From Chryseobacterium gleum (GTDB lineage Bacteria > Bacteroidota > Bacteroidia > Flavobacteriales_C > GCA-002722245): 12,085 bases of DNA. Positions 6,158-12,085 of this stretch are shown piece after piece. The notes under the pieces are model-generated. The model did no database searches. It was not told where the DNA came from and was given only the letters and a program-made list of their open reading frames with translations. Position 1 is the first letter of the stretch, and the number at the start of each line of letters is the position of its first letter. Made by a program: the position numbers and the translations under genes. The stretch spans positions 1 to 12,085 of the forward strand of contig CAMDPJ010000053.1 in assembly GCA_945903925.1 (NCBI GenBank), in the 5' to 3' direction.

Positions 6158-6683
6158 AATTAGACGATTTTTTGTGAACTGAAGAAGGAATAAAAATTTG
6201 AAAACCAAGCAAAGCGTAAACATTAGCAAAACCTGAATTATCAATATTCACACCTGCAGAAGCTTCTAGCGCAACACTGCTCGTTAAGAAATAATCGAAG
6301 CCTAATCCTCCTGAAGCAAAAACAACTCCAGCGCCCGAGCTTACGCCTAATTTACCTTGCACAAAAACAGGTAGTTTAGTCGTTGATTTTCCTTCTTCTA
6401 TTTTGGCAAAATAATATCTTCCTAAAGCAGAAAGGGCTATAGATGAACTGTTTGCATAATCAGATCGAGTTAAAGTTAAATCTAAAGCGCCTCCTAAAAC
6501 AAGATTGTTTTTTAAAAAATATCCGCAAGAAGGATAGAGTCCGAATTGAGAAATCCCATTTCCAACTGAAGCCGACACTAAGCCACCTACAATTAAATTA
6601 CCTTTGTTCAGCTGGGCATTAGAAACAGAAGAAAAAAGAAGAATAAATGAGAGGCTAAGAAAGCAGATGTTTAATTTTTTCAT
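6156..6683 (-). CDS. Small secreted outer-membrane beta-barrel protein (OMP_b-brl type)
   Basis: A 175-residue exported protein. Residues 1-23 are a typical signal peptide (MKKLNICF, hydrophobic core, SNA before Gln24). The mature part is a run of alternating beta strands with Gly/Ser turns: LIVGGLVSASVG (30-41), FGLYPSCGYFLKNNLVLGGALDLT (47-70), IALSALGRYYF (82-92), LPVFVQGKLGVSSG (104-117), GGLGFDYFLTSSVALEASAGV (125-145) and NVYALLGFQIFI (154-165). This fits an eight-stranded small barrel such as the OMP_b-brl/opacity-like family, with no enzymatic role expected. An unusual feature is a hydrophilic tail of about ten residues (PSSVHKKSSN) after the last strand, instead of ending at the aromatic residue. 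It is divergent from the YgiQ-type gene with a 69-base shared promoter region. Confidence 0.8.
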   Translation of the reverse strand: MKKLNICFLSLSFILLFSSVSNAQLNKGNLIVGGLVSASVGNGISQFGLYPSCGYFLKNNLVLGGALDLTLTRSDYANSSSIALSALGRYYFAKIEEGKSTTKLPVFVQGKLGVSSGAGVVFASGGLGFDYFLTSSVALEASAGVNIDNSGFANVYALLGFQIFIPSSVHKKSSN

Positions 6684-6700
6684 AAGTAGAGTGTTAGTAG

Positions 6701-6729
6701 TTTGGCGAAGGTATCATTTTTTACTTTTA
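6701..6729 (+). promoter_or_regulatory. Candidate promoter for the YgiQ-type gene
   Basis: TTTG (6701-6704), 17 bases, then TACTTTTA (6722-6729), one base from the TAnnTTTG consensus. Spacing fits the Flavobacterium-type promoter. Predicted initiation near 6736 would give a leader of about 17 bases before the GTG start. The element overlaps the opposing promoter of the barrel gene. Confidence 0.4.
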
Positions 6730-6736
6730 TGGCAAA
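6706..6736 (-). promoter_or_regulatory. Candidate promoter for the barrel gene, overlapping the opposite one
   Basis: On the minus strand TTTG (6736-6733), 19 bases, then TACCTTCG (6713-6706), one base from TAnnTTTG. Initiation near 6699 would leave a leader of about 16 bases before the ATG at 6683. It shares nearly all its bases with the plus-strand promoter. Confidence 0.45.
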
Positions 6737-6750
6737 CTCGTAACTTGCCA
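6730..6750. repeat. 6-bp inverted repeat abutting the GTG start of the YgiQ-type gene
   Basis: TGGCAA (6730-6735) and TTGCCA (6745-6750) flank 9 bases and end two bases before the GTG codon. It could be an operator half-site pair or a weak start-proximal hairpin. If transcription starts near 6736 the left arm is not in the mRNA, which favours a DNA-binding role. Confidence 0.35.
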
Positions 6751-6752
6751 CT

Positions 6753-8738
6753 GTGGAAGAAAAATTACGCCCCTTAACAGATTGGTTGCCCATTTCTAAA
6801 AAAGAAATGCGCAAAAGAGAATGGGAAGAACTCGATGTTATCATCATATCGGGTGATGCCTATGTTGATCATCCAGCCTTTGGTTCGGCTGTTATTGCTC
6901 GTATTATAGAAAGTGAAGGTTTACGTGTAGGCATTGTTCCGCAGCCCAATTGGCGCGACAATTTACAAGATTTTCAAAAGCTGGGTAAGCCCAAATTATT
7001 TTTTGGCGTAACAGCTGGATGTATGGATTCTATGGTGAATCATTACACGGCTTCTAAAAGAAAACGCTCTTCTGACTCCTATACTCCAGGTGGCGAAGCA
7101 GGCTATCGACCCGATTACGCATGCACAGTTTACACCAAAATACTAAAGCAGCTTTTTCCCGATGTACCTGTTTTATTGGGCGGTATTGAAGCATCTTTAA
7201 GAAGAGTAACGCATTACGATTATTGGAGCGATCAGTTGATGCCTACCATATTAGAAAGCAGCGGCGCCGACATGTTGGTATACGGTATGGGCGAACAACC
7301 TTTGCGTCATATTGTTGATTTATTAAAAAAGGGAGTTCCGTTCGAATCGTTGAAAACAGTTCCTCAAACTTCTATCATTATTAAAGAGAATGAAGAACTG
7401 CCTAAAAACAAAAGATGGGATGATGTGGAGTTGGTTTCTCATGATGAATGTTTAACAGATAAGAAAAGATACAGTTCTAATTTCAAAATTGTAGAACAAG
7501 AATCGAATAAATTAAATGCTCGACGAATACTTCAAAAGATTGGTGCTAAAACACTGTTAATCAATCCGCCATTTAAAACGATGACGGAGAAAGAAATGGA
7601 CAATTCTTTTGATTTGCCTTACACGAGATTGCCGCATCCTAAGTACAAAACGCGCGGACCGATTCCTGCTTTCGATATGATCAAATTCTCTATTAATATG
7701 CATAGAGGTTGCTTTGGGGGTTGCAGCTTTTGCACCATTTCGGCGCATCAAGGTAAATTTATAGCCAGTCGTTCAGAGAAATCTATTTTAAAAGAAGTGG
7801 AACAAGTAGTGAATATGCCTGATTTCAAAGGATATATTAGTGATTTAGGCGGGCCATCAGCCAACATGTATAAAATGAAAGGTATTGACGAGGCGATTTG
7901 CGAGCGTTGTGTGAGTCCGTCGTGCATTCATCCTGTAGTTTGCTCAAATTTAGATACGAGTCACCAACCCATGATTGACTTATATAAAAAGGTAGATGCG
8001 CATCCTTTGGTGAAGAAAGCATTTGTTGGAAGTGGAATTCGTTACGACTTATTAACGCCAAGTTATAACAAGAACGCTGACGATAGTATTGATGCTTATA
8101 TGGATCAGTTGGTGCGCAGACATATTAGTGGCCGACTTAAAGTTGCGCCTGAGCACACAGCAGATAACACATTGAAAATCATGCGAAAACCTTCCTTTAA
8201 ACATTTTAAGGAATTCAAGAAAAAATACGACGCTATCAATAAAAAACACGGATTGGATCAGCCATTAATTCCGTATTTCATATCGAGTCACCCAGGCAGC
8301 ACCGAAGAAGATATGGCTGAACTGGCTGCAGAAACAAAAGAATTAGGATTCAAATTGGAACAAGTGCAAGATTTCACGCCAACACCAATGACTGTAGCTA
8401 CAGAGATATTTTACTCGGGGTATCATCCATACACATTGCAAAAGGTTGATGCAGCTATAGCTAGAGATGAGAAGAAAGATCAAAACATTTTCTTTTTTTG
8501 GTACAAGCCAGAGAACAAACCTAAGATAGCTCAAAGACTTAAAGCTTTGAAGCGCGAAGACTTATTGGATAAGTTGTTGGAATCGGATTCTAGAAAAGGA
8601 TTCCAGTCGGCCGGACAAACAGTTCAAGACAGTATTCCAAAATGGTTGAAGGAACGTCGTGAAAAGGAAGCTGAACGCCAAGAAAAGGAAGCGAAATTTC
8701 AATCGAGAACAAAACCTAAGAACAAGCGAAAACGATAA
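6753..8738 (+). CDS. ygiQ: YgiQ-type (UPF0313) radical SAM protein
   Basis: A 661-residue cytosolic radical SAM enzyme of the YgiQ/UPF0313 family; its reaction and substrate are not known. The N-terminal part (about 27-180) carries the cobalamin-binding-like fold typical of the family, with DVIIISGDAYVDHPAFG (28-44) and LLGGIEASLRR (141-151). The radical SAM cluster motif is CFGGCSFC (Cys320, Cys324, Cys327). A second Cys set, CERCVSPSC....C (383, 386, 391, 397), matches the conserved block before NLDTSHQP and might hold another metal site. VAPEHTAD (464-471) and FTPTPMTVATEIFYSGYHPY (541-560) are also family blocks. The end (about 632-661) is a Lys/Arg/Glu-rich tail. The GTG at 6753 is chosen because it supplies the conserved TDWLPISKKEM start; the first ATG is at residue 19, inside that block. 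It stands alone, with its own promoter and terminator. Confidence 0.92.
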   Translation: MEEKLRPLTDWLPISKKEMRKREWEELDVIIISGDAYVDHPAFGSAVIARIIESEGLRVGIVPQPNWRDNLQDFQKLGKPKLFFGVTAGCMDSMVNHYTASKRKRSSDSYTPGGEAGYRPDYACTVYTKILKQLFPDVPVLLGGIEASLRRVTHYDYWSDQLMPTILESSGADMLVYGMGEQPLRHIVDLLKKGVPFESLKTVPQTSIIIKENEELPKNKRWDDVELVSHDECLTDKKRYSSNFKIVEQESNKLNARRILQKIGAKTLLINPPFKTMTEKEMDNSFDLPYTRLPHPKYKTRGPIPAFDMIKFSINMHRGCFGGCSFCTISAHQGKFIASRSEKSILKEVEQVVNMPDFKGYISDLGGPSANMYKMKGIDEAICERCVSPSCIHPVVCSNLDTSHQPMIDLYKKVDAHPLVKKAFVGSGIRYDLLTPSYNKNADDSIDAYMDQLVRRHISGRLKVAPEHTADNTLKIMRKPSFKHFKEFKKKYDAINKKHGLDQPLIPYFISSHPGSTEEDMAELAAETKELGFKLEQVQDFTPTPMTVATEIFYSGYHPYTLQKVDAAIARDEKKDQNIFFFWYKPENKPKIAQRLKALKREDLLDKLLESDSRKGFQSAGQTVQDSIPKWLKERREKEAERQEKEAKFQSRTKPKNKRKR

Positions 8739-8747
8739 TTCAAAAGT

Positions 8748-8775
8748 AAAAAACCCTTATTTTACTGGGTTTTTG
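8748..8775. terminator. Intrinsic terminator after the YgiQ-type gene
   Basis: AAAAACCC (8749-8756) and GGGTTTTT (8767-8774) form a perfect 8-bp stem with a 10-base loop, ten bases after the stop codon, with the T-run in the right arm. Being A-rich on the left, it can also act on transcripts arriving from the convergent operon. Confidence 0.85.
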
Positions 8776-8959
8776 ATAATCATTCTTGTCTTATAATTAA
8801 TATTATGTTAAATAGGAATTAAAGAAAACTCAGATTTAAAATATCCTGTAAACTTTCCCTTCCCTAATCTAATTTTCTTCTGAATTATAGTTTTGATACA
8901 GAGAACAATCTGCTATCAAGCTCGAGTTGATGAATTCCTAACTCTTCTTAAGATTCTGC
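8776..8959. other. AT-rich spacer between convergent transcripts, no gene seen
   Basis: Both strands are broken by frequent stops. The only structures are AT-only dyads (for example ATAAT-TAAT-ATTAT at 8793-8806) and a weak stem ATCAA (8915-8919) / TTGAT (8927-8931) around CTCGAG, without a T-run. Confidence 0.5.
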
Positions 8960-9766
8960 TTAAATCATTCCCGATTTAGTGAGGCCCGATTTTATATCTC
9001 TAAGCAATGGCCTATCTCTAAATATGGCAAGTAAAAAAGTAATGATCACTGAGGCTATCAAATAGTAAATCAACATCTTCAGCCATTTAGCTTCATCGCT
9101 AACCCATTTGCCAGTTCTGTCAAAACCGTAAAATACCTTTACATCATAAAACTCATTGTGTTTTTCTAAATACTGATTTAGCTGTAGCATTAAATCAACT
9201 CTTCTTTGACGCAAAGATTCGTAATATTCGGTATTGGTGTTTTTAAAATTATTGAGAATTGAATCAACGCGTCCTATTTCATTTTGTAAAATCTGTTTAT
9301 TATCTGCTAGAGATTTCATTTTTTGTGCACTCTTGCTCACTAAAAAAGTATTCTTTTTTAAGAATCCAAGAAGAGCTTGCTCTAGTTTGTGGCTACCCAA
9401 AGTATCTTCTCTGAAGATTGCAACTAAGGTGAATTCGTAACGAATATCAGCTTCTTCAACCACTTGGTTGATATGATCAACAAGAATGGCGTCTACATAC
9501 TGTAAATCGATTTCTTTTAATTCTAAACATTTGGCGGCAATGTCTTTTCTACCTGTTTTCATTCCGGTTAAAATCGGACCATAATAATCAAACATCGACT
9601 GAAAATTCAATAGAGAGGTGCATCCGTAGATGTGTGCTTCGTATTTTTTGGGTTGTTTTTGAAAAAAAGTAATAGCGGCAAGAGTCATCGAAAGTACTAT
9701 CGACAGCATTAATACCCACCTGTCTTTAATCAGCCAATTGTAAAATATCCTTTTTAAAATCCCCAT
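8960..9766 (-). CDS. Two-TM protein with Wzz-like topology (chain-length-determinant-like, function unknown)
   Basis: A 268-residue inner-membrane protein. It has a short cytoplasmic start (MGILKRIFYNWLIKDR), TM1 at about 17-34, a periplasmic domain of some 195 residues, TM2 at about 231-249 and a basic cytoplasmic tail. The periplasmic part includes a helix/coiled-coil stretch (about 143-205). This N-TM / large helical periplasmic loop / TM-C layout, with KKYEA just after TM1, is that of Wzz/PCP polysaccharide co-polymerases, which set O-antigen or capsule chain length. However, the proline-rich motif usual before Wzz TM2 is missing and there is no tyrosine kinase domain, so the assignment is topological only. 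Its ATG follows the stop of the TPR gene by one base, making it the last gene of a tight operon. Confidence 0.65.
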   Translation of the reverse strand: MGILKRIFYNWLIKDRWVLMLSIVLSMTLAAITFFQKQPKKYEAHIYGCTSLLNFQSMFDYYGPILTGMKTGRKDIAAKCLELKEIDLQYVDAILVDHINQVVEEADIRYEFTLVAIFREDTLGSHKLEQALLGFLKKNTFLVSKSAQKMKSLADNKQILQNEIGRVDSILNNFKNTNTEYYESLRQRRVDLMLQLNQYLEKHNEFYDVKVFYGFDRTGKWVSDEAKWLKMLIYYLIASVIITFLLAIFRDRPLLRDIKSGLTKSGMI

Positions 9767-9767
9767 G

Positions 9768-10892
9768 CTATTGGTTAGAAAGAATGGTTTTAATTTCAGC
9801 TGCCTTATCTGTCATACCTATGTTGCTGTAAATTTGATACAAAGCTTTAAGTGTATCGTTATCGTTGGGTGAAAGCTGACGCGCCATTTCTAATTCGGGT
9901 ATTGCTTCGTTTAATTTGGCTCTTTGTTTTTCTCCCGACAATCTGTTCGACTCAATCACCAACAATGCCCCTAATCCATAATGAGAATCGGCCTTGTTGT
10001 TATCTAATTTAAGTACTTCATTGTAGAATCGTCTAGAAAGGTCGTACTCACCCATTTGCTGATATATTTTTGCGATGTTCTCATATATTATAGGGTCGTT
10101 CAATTTTTTATCCACCAACAATTGCATTCTAGTTAATGCTTCTTTTTGTTTGTTTTGCGATAATAAAATAGAAACTTCTTCTTTTAAAAACTCAACGATT
10201 GTGTCGCCTGTATTGTATTCCTTAAGTTTATTGAGAGCACTTGTGGTGTCGCCCAACTCAAGGTTAACTCTAATGATGCTTCTTTTGTATTCAATTAAAC
10301 TTTTTTGTTTAGTGTAGTTAGAATCTACTAAGGTATTTAAATAAGGCAAAGACATTTTGTACTCTTTAGCATACAATGAAGCAAAGGCAGCATTATGGTA
10401 AGCCGACAAATCATTTATGTTTGGTTGAACAGATTTTTGCAATTCAATAACGTTTGCAAAAGCTTTGAAAGCCTGCGCGTATTCTTCCTTTTGATAATAA
10501 AATACGCCTATGTTTTGATAGTAATAAGTGAGTTGAAGCATTCCATCTTTTACTTCTGCATCGTAGTATTTAGAAGCATCTACTTTATAATATTCATAAG
10601 CTGCATTCTGCGCAGTATCGGCATATACTAAGGCCGAATCTTGTTTGTTGTTTAAGTCGGCTAAACGAACATAAACCTGCACTTTTAGTTTGTAGTATTT
10701 GTTAAGATCTTTTACTTTTTCGCCTAAAGCTTGCTTTTGAAGAATAGCATCCCACGCTTTGTTTAGCGATTTTTGCGCACCAGTAAAATCACTTGCGCTG
10801 TAGGCCAAAGCTGCGTCGGTAATGAATTTACCTTGAGCATTCACAGATAAAGCTGCTGAAATAAAAAGTAAAATAAAAGTGATTTTTTTCAT
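9768..10892 (-). CDS. Secreted TPR-repeat protein
   Basis: A 374-residue exported protein. Residues 1-19 are a signal peptide (MKKITFILLFISAALSVNA before Gln20), so the protein acts in the periplasm or at the outer membrane rather than the cytoplasm. The rest is alpha-helical and contains tetratricopeptide-like pairs. The clearest are at about 121-152 (YYQNIGVFYYQKEEYAQAFKAF), 163-190 and 268-299 (YENIAKIYQQMGEYDLSRRFYNEVLKLD), with weaker ones near 23-55, 202-225 and 345-371. TPRs bind peptides or scaffold complexes, and no enzymatic motif is visible. It starts 6 bases after the phosphatase gene stop and ends one base before the start of the Wzz-like gene, so all three are almost certainly one transcript. 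The partner could plausibly be the periplasmic domain of the Wzz-like protein. Confidence 0.8.
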   Translation of the reverse strand: MKKITFILLFISAALSVNAQGKFITDAALAYSASDFTGAQKSLNKAWDAILQKQALGEKVKDLNKYYKLKVQVYVRLADLNNKQDSALVYADTAQNAAYEYYKVDASKYYDAEVKDGMLQLTYYYQNIGVFYYQKEEYAQAFKAFANVIELQKSVQPNINDLSAYHNAAFASLYAKEYKMSLPYLNTLVDSNYTKQKSLIEYKRSIIRVNLELGDTTSALNKLKEYNTGDTIVEFLKEEVSILLSQNKQKEALTRMQLLVDKKLNDPIIYENIAKIYQQMGEYDLSRRFYNEVLKLDNNKADSHYGLGALLVIESNRLSGEKQRAKLNEAIPELEMARQLSPNDNDTLKALYQIYSNIGMTDKAAEIKTILSNQ

Positions 10893-10898
10893 AATGTT

Positions 10899-12085
10899 CT
10901 AATTAAATTTCACACCAATAATACAAACGTCATCTACTTGCTCGTTAGTGCCTTTCCATGTTTCAAAAGTCTCTTCAATAATTTCTTTTTGTTTTTTTAG
11001 TGGCTCGTTTTCTACCAATTTTAATAATTCTCTAAAGCGCTTGTATTTGTATTTTTTACCTTGTTCGCCACCAAATTGATCGGCATAACCATCTGTAAAA
11101 GTATATATTACATCTCCTTTTTGAAGCGGAATTTCGTGCATTGTAAAGGGGTGCGACTCCTCCTCAATTAGATAACCCACTGGTTGCTTGTCGGCACCCA
11201 CTTCAATAATTTCTTTATTTCGCATAATCCACAAAGGATTGTTGGCTCCCGCATAATACAAGCGGCTGCTCGATTTATCAATCAAGCATAAAGCCAAGTC
11301 CATGCCATCCATTTGTTGATGCTGCACACCCTTTTGGCGAAGGGCATTAATGATCTTAGTTCTTAGCCTATTCAGTATTTCATCGGGATTTTGAATGTTA
11401 TCTTCAATCACAATTTCATTCAAGAAACCGATACCCAACATACTCATGAATGCCCCAGGAACGCCATGTCCGGTGCAATCGGCCGCCACCCAAATAGCTT
11501 TGTTGTCGTTAAAATAATGAGCCCAATAGAAATCGCCGCTTACTATATCTTTAGGTTTTAGCATTACAAAGTAATCTTGCGAAATGGCATCCCAATGTTC
11601 ATCACTGGTGAGTAAAGCATTTTGAATTCTTTGGGCATAGCGAATAGACGACATGATTTCGGCATTCTTCTCCTCTACCATCTCCTTTTGTTTCTTAATT
11701 ATTTTAGCACTTTGTTGTTTTAATCTGAAGTTGGTGAAAATTCCAATTGCCAAAATAAGTGTGATTAAAAAAGCGCCCATACTCATATAAATGTATAGCT
11801 TTTGTTTTTTTGACTCTCCTTCGTGCTGAATTTTAACGACCATTTCTTTATTGGCAGTAGCTAAACTGTCGGCGATTTTCTTTTTCTCATAATTATGGTC
11901 CATGCTTCTTTTGTAGATGGTTTTCGAAATCTCTTCACTTTTTAAACTATCTCTAAATGAATAATACAAACGCAGATATTTAAAAGCAGAATCGCTTCTT
12001 CCAGCTTTATGATAAGCATCTGATAAACATTCGCATGCATCCTGTTTAATAAGCGGTCCGCCATTGTCAACAATCATGTAATATC
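10899..12085 (-). CDS. TPR - transmembrane - SpoIIE/PP2C serine phosphatase (5' partial)
   Basis: The visible 394 codons are the C-terminal part of a larger protein. The frame is open to the window edge, and the ATG at 12077 lies in the middle of a TPR-like segment, so the true start is outside. Numbered from that ATG, order of parts: end of a TPR array (about 8-45), linker with YEKKKIADSL (63-72), TM at about 95-116, a coiled coil leading to SIRYAQRIQNALL (144-156), then a PP2C/SpoIIE phosphatase domain (about 165-392). The metal-site motifs are VSGDFYW (Asp182), AADCTGHGVPGAFMS (Asp200), FTDG (Asp329) and QVDD (Asp382/383), all intact, so activity is expected. Family members such as RsbU and SpoIIE dephosphorylate anti-sigma antagonists in partner-switching circuits. 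No such partner is visible here. It is the first gene seen of the operon. Confidence 0.9.
   Translation of the reverse strand, partial: YYMIVDNGGPLIKQDACECLSDAYHKAGRSDSAFKYLRLYYSFRDSLKSEEISKTIYKRSMDHNYEKKKIADSLATANKEMVVKIQHEGESKKQKLYIYMSMGAFLITLILAIGIFTNFRLKQQSAKIIKKQKEMVEEKNAEIMSSIRYAQRIQNALLTSDEHWDAISQDYFVMLKPKDIVSGDFYWAHYFNDNKAIWVAADCTGHGVPGAFMSMLGIGFLNEIVIEDNIQNPDEILNRLRTKIINALRQKGVQHQQMDGMDLALCLIDKSSSRLYYAGANNPLWIMRNKEIIEVGADKQPVGYLIEEESHPFTMHEIPLQKGDVIYTFTDGYADQFGGEQGKKYKYKRFRELLKLVENEPLKKQKEIIEETFETWKGTNEQVDDVCIIGVKFN

Noticed and set aside
6729..6743. Four-codon ATG...TAA frame just before the YgiQ-type start, possible leader peptide
   Set aside because: The predicted transcript start near 6736 lies after its ATG, and four codons carry no regulatory signature.
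8915..8931. ATCAA/TTGAT stem around CTCGAG as terminator of the minus-strand operon
   Set aside because: The stem is only 5 bp with no T-run; the hairpin at 8748-8775 is a better stop for that transcript.
10395..10631. 78-codon plus-strand frame rich in Ile/Phe, looking like a membrane protein
   Set aside because: It is antisense to the TPR gene. Its hydrophobicity arises from reading Lys/Asn/Tyr-rich codons backwards.
1..12085. Search for insertion sequences, CRISPR arrays, tRNA/rRNA, attachment sites and defence or toxin-antitoxin genes
   Set aside because: No transposase, regularly spaced repeats, tRNA-like cloverleaf or recognisable defence domain was seen on either strand.

Overview
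The window looks like a chromosomal segment of a member of the Bacteroidota. The evidence is an AT-rich sequence, several short secreted proteins and beta-barrels with MKK...NAQ signal peptides, A-rich leaders without clear Shine-Dalgarno sites, candidate promoters of the TTTG / TAnnTTTG type, and a TPR-transmembrane-SpoIIE phosphatase of a kind common in that phylum. Genus cannot be told from the sequence. I see no insertion sequence, phage gene, tRNA, rRNA or CRISPR array. Most of the region is housekeeping.

Layout. (1) 1-966: the 3' end of lipA (lipoyl synthase), then an outer-membrane barrel-like secreted protein, closed by a strong bidirectional hairpin terminator. (2) 967-1708, minus strand: a fumarylacetoacetate hydrolase-family enzyme, preceded by a 37-codon reading frame for a tiny single-pass membrane protein with its own candidate promoter. 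(3) 1845-3322, plus strand: a membrane-anchored helical protein translationally coupled (TAATG) to the GTPase MeaB, the chaperone of methylmalonyl-CoA mutase. (4) 3366-5209: a 41-codon orphan ORF, then full-length phosphoglucomutase, whose 3' coding end holds a perfect 12-bp hairpin. (5) 5210-5395: a non-coding, palindrome-rich spacer. (6) 5396-6683, minus strand: two exported envelope proteins, one with a TTG start. (7) 6753-8738, plus strand: a YgiQ-type radical SAM protein whose promoter appears to overlap that of the divergent barrel gene, with a hairpin terminator after it. (8) 8960-12085, minus strand: an apparent three-gene operon in the order SpoIIE-type phosphatase (5' end beyond the window), secreted TPR protein, and a two-TM coiled-coil protein with Wzz-like topology.

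The genes do not form one pathway. LipA (lipoate), MeaB (B12-dependent mutase repair), phosphoglucomutase (glucose-1-P supply) and the FAH-family enzyme (keto-acid metabolism) are independent metabolic genes interleaved with envelope proteins. The clearest possible functional unit is the terminal phosphatase-TPR-Wzz-like operon. The least described elements are the 37-aa membrane ORF, the 41-aa ORF, the coupled partner of MeaB and the intragenic hairpin in pgm. I found no convincing evidence of a wholly new multi-gene system.
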